Notes under the pieces: generated by a model | Told to the model about the DNA's origin: nothing | Databases searched by the model: none | What the model saw: only the letters and a program-made list of their open reading frames with translations | Source: Sulfurovum sp. NBC37-1 | GTDB taxonomy: Bacteria; Campylobacterota; Campylobacteria; Campylobacterales; Sulfurovaceae | Direction of reading: 5' to 3' | Assembly (NCBI RefSeq): GCF_000010345.1 | Contig: NC_009663.1 | Coordinates: 1,302,001-1,366,000 of the forward strand | DNA length: 64,000 nucleotides | Translations under genes and position numbers: made by a program | Shown here: positions 26,214 through 34,438 of the stretch, in pieces | Layout of the letters: every line of letters begins with the position of its first letter | Numbering within the stretch: the stretch's first letter is position 1

Positions 26214-27617
26214 TCAGGAGAGGTATATCACCTCTTCCGGTGCAACGATATGTGCTTTTTCATGCAGCTTCTCACCCATGACTTTTCTAAGGACTTCCTG
26301 CTTTTCCTCTTCTCCGTGAATGAGGAAGATACGCTGCAGATCTTCGATATCTTTTACCCACTTAATGATGCCGTTCTGGTCGGCATGTGCGGAAAAACCG
26401 TTGATCGTATACATACTTGCCTTGATACGGATGTCTTCATGATAGATCTTGATCCATTTGGCGCCGTCCACGATGCGTCGTCCCAATGTCCCTACTGCCT
26501 GGTAGCCGACAAAAATCACTGCATTTTTAGGGTTCCACAAACGGTTCTTGAAATGATGCAGTATCCTGCCCCCGTTACACATACCGCTTCCTGCGATGAT
26601 GATCGCCCGTTCGTCGACATCATTGATCGCTTTGGATTCATCCACAGTAAGTGTATAGTTCAAGCCGTCAAAATCAAATACCGTACCATCACGCTTCTTG
26701 ATCGTCTGGCACTCGGTACTCAGGAGTTCTTCTGCAAACTCTTTATAGACAGCGGTCGCTCTGGTCGCCATGGGACTGTCAAGAAAGATCTTGCATTCGG
26801 GCAGTTCGCCTTTGTCATGCATTTCTTTGAGAATGCAGAGAAGCTCCTGTGTCCGTTCTATGGCAAACGAAGGAATAATGACATTTCCCCAGTTCTCAAG
26901 TGTTTTGGTAATGACGGAACGGAACTCCTCTTCACTCTCCAACGCACCCTTGTGGTTACGGTCTCCATAGGTAGATTCCACATAAAGGAAATCCGCTGCT
27001 TTACACGGAACGAGATTGGGGATGACCATATCGTTATCATTTCCGATATCTCCGGAGAAAACGATATGGCGTTCTTCCTCTCCCTCTTTATAGCGTATCT
27101 CTATATAGGCAGACCCAAGAATATGCCCGGCATTACGGTAAGTAACCGTGACATCTTTACAAAGTTCAAAGGGCTTGTCATACTCCGGCATAATATGCGG
27201 CAGTGCTAATGCAGCCTGAACATCTTTCTCCTCATAAAGCGGCAAAAGAACTTTTCCTTCGTTTCCTCTTCTCTGTGCTTTCTTATAGTGGGTATGATAA
27301 TCCTCTTTCATGATCTTTGCACTGTCAAGTAACACGACTTCTGCCAGGGCAAACGTAGCATCTGTAGCGACGATGGTCCCGCTAAAGCCTTCCTTGACCA
27401 GCTTGGGTATCCTGCCTACATGATCGAGGTGTGCATGGGTTACCAGCAGATAATCAACACTCTTCGCATCAAAATCAAACAGGCCGTAATTGCGATGCTC
27501 CTCGCGTCCCTGGAACATCCCGCAATCTACAAGAATACGTGTTCCGCTGTCAATTTCCAGCAGGTGACATGACCCGGTCACGACCTCCGCTGCTCCATAA
27601 GATACTACTGTTGCCAT
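26214..27617 (-). CDS. MBL-fold beta-CASP ribonuclease/RNA-processing protein
   Basis: 467 residues. Metallo-beta-lactamase motif THAHLDHVGRIP binds two metals, followed by GHILGSAY, FSGDIGND, the beta-CASP domain (about 190-380) with IIAGSGMCNGGRILHH, and the RMMBL C-terminal motif NGFSAHADQNGI. The family includes CPSF73-like and RNase J-like nucleases; this one is the short bacterial YbaX/YsH1-type. It is probably an RNA endo/exonuclease in the cytoplasm. It is transcribed apart from the ion-transport genes, 64 bases upstream of them. Confidence 0.9.
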   Translation of the reverse strand: MATVVSYGAAEVVTGSCHLLEIDSGTRILVDCGMFQGREEHRNYGLFDFDAKSVDYLLVTHAHLDHVGRIPKLVKEGFSGTIVATDATFALAEVVLLDSAKIMKEDYHTHYKKAQRRGNEGKVLLPLYEEKDVQAALALPHIMPEYDKPFELCKDVTVTYRNAGHILGSAYIEIRYKEGEEERHIVFSGDIGNDNDMVIPNLVPCKAADFLYVESTYGDRNHKGALESEEEFRSVITKTLENWGNVIIPSFAIERTQELLCILKEMHDKGELPECKIFLDSPMATRATAVYKEFAEELLSTECQTIKKRDGTVFDFDGLNYTLTVDESKAINDVDERAIIIAGSGMCNGGRILHHFKNRLWNPKNAVIFVGYQAVGTLGRRIVDGAKWIKIYHEDIRIKASMYTINGFSAHADQNGIIKWVKDIEDLQRIFLIHGEEEKQEVLRKVMGEKLHEKAHIVAPEEVIYLS

Positions 27618-27694
27618 TTTTGCTCCTTTATGGCTGATATGGTATTTCTATAAAATAGTATATCACTTTTAAGTAAACGTATAAGGAGAAATGT

Positions 27695-27850
27695 TTACCA
27701 GTCGATGCCTTCTTGCGGGCCAAAATCATCCGGATCAATCTTTTCCTGTTTGCAGGCGCCCGGTTTTGTTTCACAGTATTTCTTGTAGGCGAATCCTGCA
27801 AGAATGATCAGCAGTGCCAAAATAATAAATATCAATAAGGATTTTTTCAT
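27695..27850 (-). CDS. 51-residue single-TM peptide
   Basis: ATG at 27850, stop TAA at 27695, so it is short and easily missed. The N-terminus KKSLLIFIILALLIILAGFA is a single membrane-spanning or signal-anchor helix; the rest (KKYCETKPGACKQEKIDPDD) has two Cys and an acidic tail ending in DW. It is divergent to the unknown membrane pair at 27913-30077, sharing a 62-base region. I know of no family. The hydrophobic helix plus charged tail argue for a real gene. Confidence 0.6.
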   Translation of the reverse strand: MKKSLLIFIILALLIILAGFAYKKYCETKPGACKQEKIDPDDFGPQEGIDW

Positions 27851-27879
27851 AATACCAACTATAGCAAAATATTTTTAGA

Positions 27880-27885
27880 TATAAT
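27880..27885 (+). promoter_or_regulatory. -10 box for the 27913-30077 pair
   Basis: TATAAT, 27 bases before the ATG at 27913. AGGAGA (27902-27907) is the ribosome binding site. Confidence 0.5.
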
Positions 27886-27912
27886 AATCGTCACTTATTA
27901 TAGGAGAAGTAT

Positions 27913-29268
27913 ATGGAAAAAATATGGGCATTCATCATGATGCATCAGATCGAGACGCTGCTGCTTGTTTTTGGCGCGATCGTTCTGGCTTTCATCATCA
28001 CACACTGGCAGGAAGTGAAGTTCTGGTGGCTGAACTTCACCTACAACTTTCCGGTGATCGGAAAGCTCTCCGTACTCGCGAAAGACATCGAGGGCTTCGA
28101 TGAAAAACACAAATGGTTCTATTCCGAAGAGCGTCTCTGCCGTGACTACTACAACTTCTATGAAAAGGTGGACAAGGACAGCGAATCGTATGATGAAGCC
28201 AAAGAGTACCTGCATGCCGCAGGCGAACTTGGACGCAAACCGACCCCTACTTTCATATGGATCATGATCTTCGTACTTGTCATCGTCGAAGCTTTCGGTT
28301 TCGCCTATGTGCTTGCGGGCTTCACCATCCCCGGAGCCAGTGAAGCGACACAGCAGAAAGGTGCTATCGGCGTGGCTGCCATGCTCGCCATCCTGCTGGT
28401 CTGGCTGACGCATATGACAGGACAGGAACTGCACAAGAACACGCTCATCAAGAAGATCCGCCGCTGGTACAAGAACGACAATGCCGGCGGTTCGAACTGG
28501 AGAGACCTCAAACCTGACGAGCAGCTCATCAGCATCGACAACACTTTTGACGACAGTACTTCTCCCAACTACATCAGAATGCTCAACCGTCTCGATGTGA
28601 ACGATAAGGTAAAGACGACCTATACAAAGACCATTCTGACACTGATCTTCATCTTCGCCGTTGCCATCGGGGCAACCTATATCAGACACCAGGTCCTGAC
28701 GCAGGAGATCGCCAGTTCTCATGAAACGGCAATGAATATCTTCAACGAAGATGCTTCACCTTTTGCGGGAGCGGAGAGTGCCGGCAGCGATGATGATATC
28801 GGCACACTATTCGGAGATGACGCAGCAGCAGATGCCAAAGAAGATCTCTCTTCACTGTTCGGAGATAACGCAAAAGATGCGACAGCCCCGGCAGAAAAGA
28901 ATACGGCGGCAATCGAAGATGAAACAAACCAGAAAGGCGGCGACGCCACCTTTATCGTACTGGGACTGATGTTCATTTTCATACAGATACTGGGTATCTT
29001 CTTCGGAATGCACTGGGACTTTGCAGGACGTGAATCCAAAGAGGCCTACGAGTGCCTGAGAGGCTTCGCGACCAAAAAAGCCTTCCTTTCCTACTACGAC
29101 AGGGTCAAAACACACATTGCAAGAGTAGCGCAGCAGCAGCTTCAGAAACTGCAGCACAAGATGAACATCATCAACGACAACACGGGAACGGATGCCGAAA
29201 CGACTGCCCTGCTGCGCAACAACAAAGAGAGAACTTTCCGACAGTACCTGACATTCGAGGACAAATGA
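27913..29268 (+). CDS. unrecognised five-TM protein with acidic LFGD-repeat linker
   Basis: 451 residues. Hydrophobic helices lie at about 13-31, 114-136, 150-168, 240-257 and 346-366. Between helices 4 and 5 a 75-residue acidic Ala/Asp-rich linker repeats a motif: LFGDDAAADA at 299 and LFGDNAKDA at 315. The 31-113 and 367-451 parts are soluble and charged, the last likely a coiled coil (VAQQQLQKLQHKMN). I recognise no family. Its stop overlaps the start of the next gene (ATGATG), so the two proteins are made together. The strand is opposite to nearly all neighbours. Confidence 0.85.
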   Translation: MEKIWAFIMMHQIETLLLVFGAIVLAFIITHWQEVKFWWLNFTYNFPVIGKLSVLAKDIEGFDEKHKWFYSEERLCRDYYNFYEKVDKDSESYDEAKEYLHAAGELGRKPTPTFIWIMIFVLVIVEAFGFAYVLAGFTIPGASEATQQKGAIGVAAMLAILLVWLTHMTGQELHKNTLIKKIRRWYKNDNAGGSNWRDLKPDEQLISIDNTFDDSTSPNYIRMLNRLDVNDKVKTTYTKTILTLIFIFAVAIGATYIRHQVLTQEIASSHETAMNIFNEDASPFAGAESAGSDDDIGTLFGDDAAADAKEDLSSLFGDNAKDATAPAEKNTAAIEDETNQKGGDATFIVLGLMFIFIQILGIFFGMHWDFAGRESKEAYECLRGFATKKAFLSYYDRVKTHIARVAQQQLQKLQHKMNIINDNTGTDAETTALLRNNKERTFRQYLTFEDK

Positions 29269-30077
29269 TGAAACGACTATTTTTAACCCTTCTGACACTC
29301 GGTACACTGCTTCTGGCACGCAACGATGTGCCAAGCTGCTACAAAGCCCTGCAGATAGAGAACCCGAACCCTGCTGTAGAGAAAGAACTCTTCATTCTTG
29401 TCGACCAGACCACACCGCTTGACAAGAATATGATGATCTATACCTACAAGAACATGATGAAGTTCATCAAGAACGGTTATGCCGTGACCATCGCCTCCTT
29501 TTCGGCCAACGCCAAAGGCAAATATACCGATGTACCCTACTCCGGAAGCCTCGAAGCGCTGCTGCCCGAAAGTGCAAAACACGAGATCGCCAAAAAGAAG
29601 CTCAGAAAATACCAAGCCTGCATGAACGGGCAGTACAAATATGCCAAAAAGAAAGCGACAAAGGCACTGGTACGGACCCTCAAAGGTGCGAACAAGAAAC
29701 TGCCGCACTCAGACATCCTCAAGTCGCTCGACGATATTGCAGAGCACATCATCAAACCTTCCAAAGCCAAAGAGAAAGTGGTACTGCTAGTCTCGGATAT
29801 GATGGAACACTCTTCCATCACTTCCTTCTACTCCAAAGGTTCGCTCAGAAGGATCGATACAAAAAAAGAGATGGCCAAACTGCAAAAAAGCGGCTACACA
29901 GCCGACTTCGACGGTGCGAGGGTCTACATCATCGGTGCAGGTATGGTCGGGAAGAACAGCTACCGGGACTCCAAAACACTCAAAGCCCTCACTTCTTTCT
30001 GGGAAACCTACTTTAAAGTAAGCAACGCCAGACTACAGGCTATCGGTACACCGATGCTACTCGAGGATATAAAATAA
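29265..30077 (+). CDS. secreted VWA-like protein of unknown function
   Basis: 270 residues from the ATG that overlaps the previous stop by 4 bases. A signal peptide MKRLFLTLLTLGTLLLA is followed by the mature part. ELFILVDQTTPLD resembles a degenerate MIDAS strand and VVLLVSDMMEHSS a second acidic VWA-type strand; IASFSANAKGKY and ARVYIIGAGMVG fit the alternating alpha/beta order. The metal-site DxSxS is only partial (DQTTP). It is likely periplasmic and bound to the membrane protein encoded upstream. Assignment to the VWA fold is by eye. Confidence 0.8.
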   Translation: MMKRLFLTLLTLGTLLLARNDVPSCYKALQIENPNPAVEKELFILVDQTTPLDKNMMIYTYKNMMKFIKNGYAVTIASFSANAKGKYTDVPYSGSLEALLPESAKHEIAKKKLRKYQACMNGQYKYAKKKATKALVRTLKGANKKLPHSDILKSLDDIAEHIIKPSKAKEKVVLLVSDMMEHSSITSFYSKGSLRRIDTKKEMAKLQKSGYTADFDGARVYIIGAGMVGKNSYRDSKTLKALTSFWETYFKVSNARLQAIGTPMLLEDIK

Positions 30078-30107
30078 TAGCCAGCAAAACACGGGAATAA
30101 CAATGAC

Positions 30108-30125
30108 ATTAACCCGGGTTATGCA
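30108..30125 (+). repeat. solo end similar to the 164-bp fold-back element
   Basis: ATTAACCCGGGTTATGCA matches 17 of 18 bases of the left junction of the element at 33527-33695 (ATTAA target plus CCCGGATTATGCA). No second end is seen in the 30078-30246 gap, so this is either a remnant or chance. Confidence 0.35.
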
Positions 30126-30246
30126 AATACACACTTACGATAAATTTGAATTCTTGTTTATAAAAGAATTAAACGTCAATGGAAAGGCAAAGAACTGATC
30201 TTTCTTCACAAAGACAAGAGGAGGTGCTGTCCTCTATTCATTTTTA

Positions 30247-31620
30247 TTATCTTCTTCTTTGCCTGTTCGGATTCATATCCCTCTTTTCGAGTTTGTCCAG
30301 TTTTTCCTGAATGTTGTTACCTATCTTGGCCGCAGCACTGTTTTTTGTGTTTGCTTTTTTGGCGGAACTCTCTTTATGTTCTCTGTTGGATGTATTTGTA
30401 TTCCTCGATCTGTTACGGCTATTACCGCCTCCACGTTTCTGTCCGCCGCCTCTTCCGTTCTGAATGGGTTCCGCTTTGATATTTGGGTCCGGCGTGAAAG
30501 CCTCTATATGTACTTTTTTGATCTCTGATTTTATGAACTTCTCTATGTCGAAAAGCAGCTTGTGTTCATCTACACAGACCAGAGAAACAGCTTCACCACT
30601 CTGCCCTGCCCGCCCGGTACGCCCGATGCGGTGCACATAATCTTCAGGTACATTCGGCAGCTCATAATTGACCACGTGCGGCAGCTGGTCTATGTCGATC
30701 CCTCTTGCGGCAATATCCGTTGCTACCAGCACACGGATCTCATTGGCCTTGAAGGAGGCAAGTGCTTTTGTTCTTGCACCCTGGCTTTTGTTACCATGAA
30801 TGGCCGCAGCGGAGATGCCTGCTTCTTCAAGCTGTTTCGTCAGCCTGTTCGCACCATGTTTGGTACGCGTAAAGACGAGAACCTGTCTCCAGTCCTTTGT
30901 TTTGATGAGTTGCGAAAGCAGCTCTCTTTTTCGTGATTTATCCACAAAGTGGACGACCTGGCTGATCTGGTCTGCGGTAGTGTTCTCTCTCGCCACTTCT
31001 ACGAGCACAGGATTTTTTAAAAGTCCTGAAGCCAGCTTTTTAATCTCGAGAGAGAATGTTGCGGAGAAGAGCAGTGTTTGTCTTTCCTTTGGCATCATCT
31101 TCATCAGTTTTTTAATGTCATGAATGAAGCCCATATCAAGCATTCTGTCTGCTTCGTCGAGGACAAGTGTCTCCAACGCAGAGAAATCTATGCCCTGCTG
31201 ACCTGCAATGTCCAGAAGCCTTCCCGGTGTTGCAATAACAATGTCGACACCCCTTCGGATGGTCGCCAGCTGCGGGTTAATACCCACACCGCCGTAAACG
31301 ACTGTAGAAGTGTACTTCATATATTTGCCGTAGGTCTTGATGCTCTCGGCAACCTGTGCGGCAAGTTCACGTGTTGGTGTCAGTACCAGGACACGTATCT
31401 GTTTTTTACCCATTTTCGGGTGGGTTTCTGAAAGTCTCTCAAGCAGAGGCAGGGTAAAACCTGCGGTTTTTCCCGTACCGGTCTGCGCCGCGGCAAGGAC
31501 ATCCTTGCCTTCTATGACTACAGGTATTGCCTGCTTCTGAATGGGTGTTGGAGAGGTGTACCCCTGATCTTTTATTGCTTTGAGAAGGGATTCGTTTAAT
31601 CCCAGGTTTGTAAATGACAT
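30247..31620 (-). CDS. rhlE: DEAD-box RNA helicase RhlE
   Basis: 457 residues. All helicase motifs are present: Q motif ([14 protein letters not shown]), [39 protein letters not shown] and [10 protein letters not shown]. The C-terminal 80 residues are disordered, Arg/Gly/Asn-rich ([19 protein letters not shown]) and RNA-binding. RhlE-type helicases act in RNA decay and ribosome assembly. It is preceded by an unusually long structured leader, which suggests post-transcriptional control. Confidence 0.95.
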   Translation of the reverse strand: MSFTNLGLNESLLKAIKDQGYTSPTPIQKQAIPVVIEGKDVLAAAQTGTGKTAGFTLPLLERLSETHPKMGKKQIRVLVLTPTRELAAQVAESIKTYGKYMKYTSTVVYGGVGINPQLATIRRGVDIVIATPGRLLDIAGQQGIDFSALETLVLDEADRMLDMGFIHDIKKLMKMMPKERQTLLFSATFSLEIKKLASGLLKNPVLVEVARENTTADQISQVVHFVDKSRKRELLSQLIKTKDWRQVLVFTRTKHGANRLTKQLEEAGISAAAIHGNKSQGARTKALASFKANEIRVLVATDIAARGIDIDQLPHVVNYELPNVPEDYVHRIGRTGRAGQSGEAVSLVCVDEHKLLFDIEKFIKSEIKKVHIEAFTPDPNIKAEPIQNGRGGGQKRGGGNSRNRSRNTNTSNREHKESSAKKANTKNSAAAKIGNNIQEKLDKLEKRDMNPNRQRRR

Positions 31621-31782
31621 AAATATCCTAATGTATATCTCTTGTTAGAGAGTAATTCCGAGCCTACCGTATTGGTAAATAGGTCGGTCTTAGGCTGAGT
31701 TGTTTGTGTGTTGTGCCACCCGAAGTATGGGTTTAAAAAGAAAGTCGTTGACCGATATACGCTTAAATTGTCCGGCATTATA
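31621..31782 (-). promoter_or_regulatory. rhlE promoter and long structured 5' leader
   Basis: TATAAT at 31777-31782 (minus strand) gives a transcript starting near 31770, about 150 bases before the rhlE ATG. The leader holds small inverted repeats: TACC-AATAC-GGTA, ACCC/GGGT around ATACTTC, and TCTCT-TGTT-AGAGA just before the start region. Long leaders that autoregulate are known for some DEAD-box genes. A 60-codon open frame inside it lacks a ribosome binding site and is not called. Confidence 0.45.
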
Positions 31783-31835
31783 GCGTAATTATCGGTAATG
31801 TGGTGTTAACTTTTTGAAAACACCTCTTTTTCGTG

Positions 31836-32753
31836 TTAAAACTGCTCTTCAAGGAAAGGAATGATCTGCTTTTTACGACTCATAACGCCCTTGAGCCAGG
31901 CTTCGCCGTTCTCAAGTTTCACGTTGAAAGCATTTTCAATCTTTTCAGGCTCATCACTGACCACGAGCATCTGGGAACCTTCCTGCATGATGTCCGTGAG
32001 CAGAAGAAGTACAGAGTGTCTGCCGCCCTCTTCTTTCAACTTCTTCATATCATCCATCAGGTCTGCTTTCATCTTGTCGAAGACAGAAAGGTCAACCACT
32101 TCAAGTTGTCCTACACCAATGAGGTTACCACCCATGTTGAAGTCCTTGAAGTCTCTTGTCACCAGTTCTCTCGGTGTTGCGCCAAGAACATTAGATTTGA
32201 CGATGAACATCTCCATACCCACTGCTTTGTAATCCTCGATACCCGCGATCTTCGCAAGTTCTTTACACGCTTTGGTGTCTTCTTTGGTACAGGTAGGCGA
32301 TTTGAAAATGACCGTGTCACTGAGAATGGCACACATCATGATCCCGGCAAGGTTTTTGGGTATCTCCACATCATAATAGTCGAACATCTGCTTGACGATG
32401 GTATTGGAGCATCCTACGGGACGTACCCACATTTCCAGCGGTGCATTCGTGGTGAGGTCACCGAGTTTGTGGTGGTCCACAATGCCCAAAATGGTCGCTT
32501 CATCGATGTCTTTCGGGCTTTGGGAACGTTCCATGAAGTCTATCAGGTAGACCTTCTCTCCTGCATAGGATGTTTTGAGTTCCGGTGCTTCAAAACCGAA
32601 TTTATCAAGTATCCACTTCGTTTCAGGGTTGATCTCTCCCTGTCGTGTAGGTACACAATCCTCACCAAGCTGGTTCTTGAGGTATGAAAGTGATATCGCT
32701 CCGACGATGGAGTCTGAGTCCGGTGTTGTATGTCCAAAAATATAGGTAGCCAT
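31836..32753 (-). CDS. ppaC: manganese-dependent inorganic pyrophosphatase
   Basis: 305 residues from the ATG at 32753 (AGGATATAAT before it); in-frame codons further upstream lie inside the promoter. DHH-family motifs are GHTTPDSDS at the N-terminus, the VDHHKLGD metal site, and the C-terminal SRKKQIIP substrate-binding motif of DHHA2. It hydrolyses pyrophosphate. Family II PPases replace the soluble family I enzyme in many Campylobacterota. Confidence 0.95.
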   Translation of the reverse strand: MATYIFGHTTPDSDSIVGAISLSYLKNQLGEDCVPTRQGEINPETKWILDKFGFEAPELKTSYAGEKVYLIDFMERSQSPKDIDEATILGIVDHHKLGDLTTNAPLEMWVRPVGCSNTIVKQMFDYYDVEIPKNLAGIMMCAILSDTVIFKSPTCTKEDTKACKELAKIAGIEDYKAVGMEMFIVKSNVLGATPRELVTRDFKDFNMGGNLIGVGQLEVVDLSVFDKMKADLMDDMKKLKEEGGRHSVLLLLTDIMQEGSQMLVVSDEPEKIENAFNVKLENGEAWLKGVMSRKKQIIPFLEEQF

Positions 32754-32777
32754 ATTATATCCTGTAAATTTTTTCGT

Positions 32778-32783
32778 ATTATA
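32778..32783 (-). promoter_or_regulatory. -10 box for ppaC
   Basis: TATAAT on the minus strand, 25 bases before the ppaC ATG; it faces away from the tRNA promoter. Confidence 0.55.
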
Positions 32784-32859
32784 TCTTATTAGATTGAGAA
32801 AGCCAAAAATTGTTTGTATCAAGCAAGGGTAAATTTGGGAAAATCAAAACATCTTTTGC

Positions 32860-32865
32860 TATAAT
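32860..32865 (+). promoter_or_regulatory. -10 box for the tRNA-Arg gene
   Basis: TATAAT with a T-rich stretch before it, 17 bases upstream of the mature tRNA 5' end. Confidence 0.55.
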
Positions 32866-32882
32866 GCCGTCTGTACTATTTT

Positions 32883-32958
32883 GTCCTCGTCGCTTAACCG
32901 GATAAAGCAGGGCCCTCCTAAGGCCTAGCTGGGGGTTCGAGTCCTCCCGGGGACACCA
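32883..32958 (+). tRNA. tRNA-Arg (anticodon CCT)
   Basis: 76 bases forming a full cloverleaf. The acceptor stem is GTCCTCG/CGGGGAC, the D arm GCTTAACCGGATAAAGC, the anticodon stem GGGCC/GGCCT around the loop CTCCTAA (anticodon CCT, reads AGG), and the T arm GGGGG-TTCGAGT-CCTCC. The discriminator is A and CCA is encoded. It is the only tRNA in the window. No attachment-site repeat or integrase is seen beside it. Confidence 0.95.
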
Positions 32959-33128
32959 TTGGCAACCATTTTAACCTCAACCAATAAAACCTATCTTTCC
33001 TCTCTACAACGGCGCTTAAAGCCTATCAATATACAACACTGTCTTAAGATAATAATAGAAATAAGTACTAAAATACAGTATCCCTAAATATGGAGTTGCA
33101 CACAGGTATAAAATATCTTCAGATAATC

Positions 33129-33506
33129 TTACTCTACAGCTTCACCTGACTGCTGCTGCTCGATCTCTCTGCGTACCATATCCATGTCAAGTTCCTGTAC
33201 CTGTCTGATGACATCTTTGAGACCCTCTTCGGGCATGAGACCCGGCTGCTGGAAGATAGCAATGTTGTCTCTTAAGATGATTGTAGTCGGGATAGACTTT
33301 ATCTGAAAGTGTCCGGCCAACTCCTGCTCCTCTTCTGTATTGACCTTTCCAAAAAGAATGTCAGGGTACTCTCCTGCTACTTTTTCAAAGATGGGGGCAA
33401 ACTGTTTACACGGCCCGCACCATGGAGCCCAGAAGTCAAGAATTACTATTTCGTTAGAGGTTACTTTCTCGTTAAAGTTCTGCGCTGTCAGATTTTCTAA
33501 TGCCAT
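33129..33506 (-). CDS. trxA: thioredoxin
   Basis: 125 residues. The active site FWAPWCGPCKQF and the cis-proline segment KSIPTTIIL are intact. The C-terminus is longer than classic Trx (about 108) by an acidic Gln/Glu tail (MVRREIEQQQSGEAVE). AAGGATC precedes the ATG. The fold-back element begins 26 bases upstream, so the promoter must lie in or beyond that element. Which thioredoxin of the cell this is cannot be told. Confidence 0.92.
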   Translation of the reverse strand: MALENLTAQNFNEKVTSNEIVILDFWAPWCGPCKQFAPIFEKVAGEYPDILFGKVNTEEEQELAGHFQIKSIPTTIILRDNIAIFQQPGLMPEEGLKDVIRQVQELDMDMVRREIEQQQSGEAVE

Positions 33507-33531
33507 TTTTGATCCTTATAAATTTAATTAA

Positions 33532-33695
33532 CCCGGATTATGCATTAGAATCGCTTGAAATCTGCCAAACGCTTATGCTGTGGGTATTTGCGCAGAATAT
33601 GAGGTGCATCCAAAGGTGCATCGATTGTTTCTGTGCAAGTGCCCACGGTGCAATGGTTTGAACAGAGTTCTGTGATTTCTAATGCATAATCCGGG
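33532..33695. mobile_element. 164-bp MITE-like fold-back element
   Basis: Perfect 19-bp terminal inverted repeats CCCGGATTATGCATTAGAA at 33532-33550 and (reversed) 33677-33695. They are flanked by a 5-bp direct repeat ATTAA (33527-33531 and 33696-33700), the expected target duplication. Inner parts also pair imperfectly (for example GTGGGTATTTGCGCAGAA with the complement of the GTGCCCAC region), so the whole unit can fold into one long hairpin around a centre with two GGTGCATC copies. It has no coding capacity. It lies between trxA and the LpxH-like gene. Confidence 0.8.
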
Positions 33696-33733
33696 ATTAA
33701 CCAACATTATGACATAACGGACTGAAAATAATA

Positions 33734-34438
33734 CTACAAACCGGTCTCAAGCTCTTTCAGTGAAACAAACAGGACCTTTCCTTCTTTTACTACAGCAACC
33801 TGTTCCTGACATGCGAGTGAAGGCAGCGAGATATAGTTACCAAATACTTTGGCCTGATGGTAATGCCCCTCGATCACCAGATCACATTCCTCATAATGTT
33901 TCATGATCTCTTCGACCCTCTTTTCAAACCCAGTAAATGTATGGCAGATGTTTTTTTCCAAGAGTTTTTTCATTCTGTCATCGATGATAGCCTTTTCAAA
34001 AGGCTTCAGCACGGTCAATGTTGTTTTATTTCGCATAATTTTGCAGTAGAGATCATATCCAAAATCTGTGGCATACTTGTCTCCATGGGAGATACCTACT
34101 TTCTTTTCTCCCAAATTAAAGAAAACAGGCTGCTCTTCTCTGCTGTACACCTGAACCTGAGGGAAAAGTTCTTTCAGGCAGAAGTCATGATTCCCTTCAA
34201 AATAGTGTATCTCTATCTTTTGGGAAAGCTTCTGTAACAGTTCGATGGCTTCTAAAGAAAAAGTTTGAATATACTCATTGTAGCCAAAGAGAAGATCGAA
34301 GTTGTCACCCATCAGAAAAAGCTGAGGGGTTTGCACTTCCCCACTTTCTAACTTTTGTAAAGTTTCAAGAAACGCATCACCATGATGAGGGTAATGAGAA
34401 TCAGCTATGAATAAAGCGTTTCCCTGTATCTCTATCAC
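33734..34438 (-). CDS. LpxH-like UDP-2,3-diacylglucosamine diphosphatase / metallophosphoesterase
   Basis: 234 residues. Calcineurin-like metal motifs are IADSHYPH, MGDNFDLL, FEGNHD and EGHYHQAK; the ISHGDKYATD segment is like LpxH. It probably cleaves UDP-diacylglucosamine in lipid A synthesis, at the inner face of the membrane. The GTG start overlaps the RAYT stop (AAGTGATAG) behind AGAGGA. The overlap with a transposase gene is odd for a lipid A gene and suggests insertion of the RAYT just upstream. Confidence 0.85.
   Translation of the reverse strand: MIEIQGNALFIADSHYPHHGDAFLETLQKLESGEVQTPQLFLMGDNFDLLFGYNEYIQTFSLEAIELLQKLSQKIEIHYFEGNHDFCLKELFPQVQVYSREEQPVFFNLGEKKVGISHGDKYATDFGYDLYCKIMRNKTTLTVLKPFEKAIIDDRMKKLLEKNICHTFTGFEKRVEEIMKHYEECDLVIEGHYHQAKVFGNYISLPSLACQEQVAVVKEGKVLFVSLKELETGL

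Noticed and set aside
29052-29264. Upstream extension of the VWA-like gene to 29052
   Set aside because: It overlaps the previous gene in another frame; the ATG at 29265 with a signal peptide right after it is a far better start.
31596-31778. 60-codon frame in the rhlE leader
   Set aside because: No ribosome binding site and overlaps the rhlE start; likely chance.
32883-32958. tRNA-Arg as an integration site for a genomic island
   Set aside because: No repeat of the tRNA 3' end, integrase or phage gene was seen downstream.
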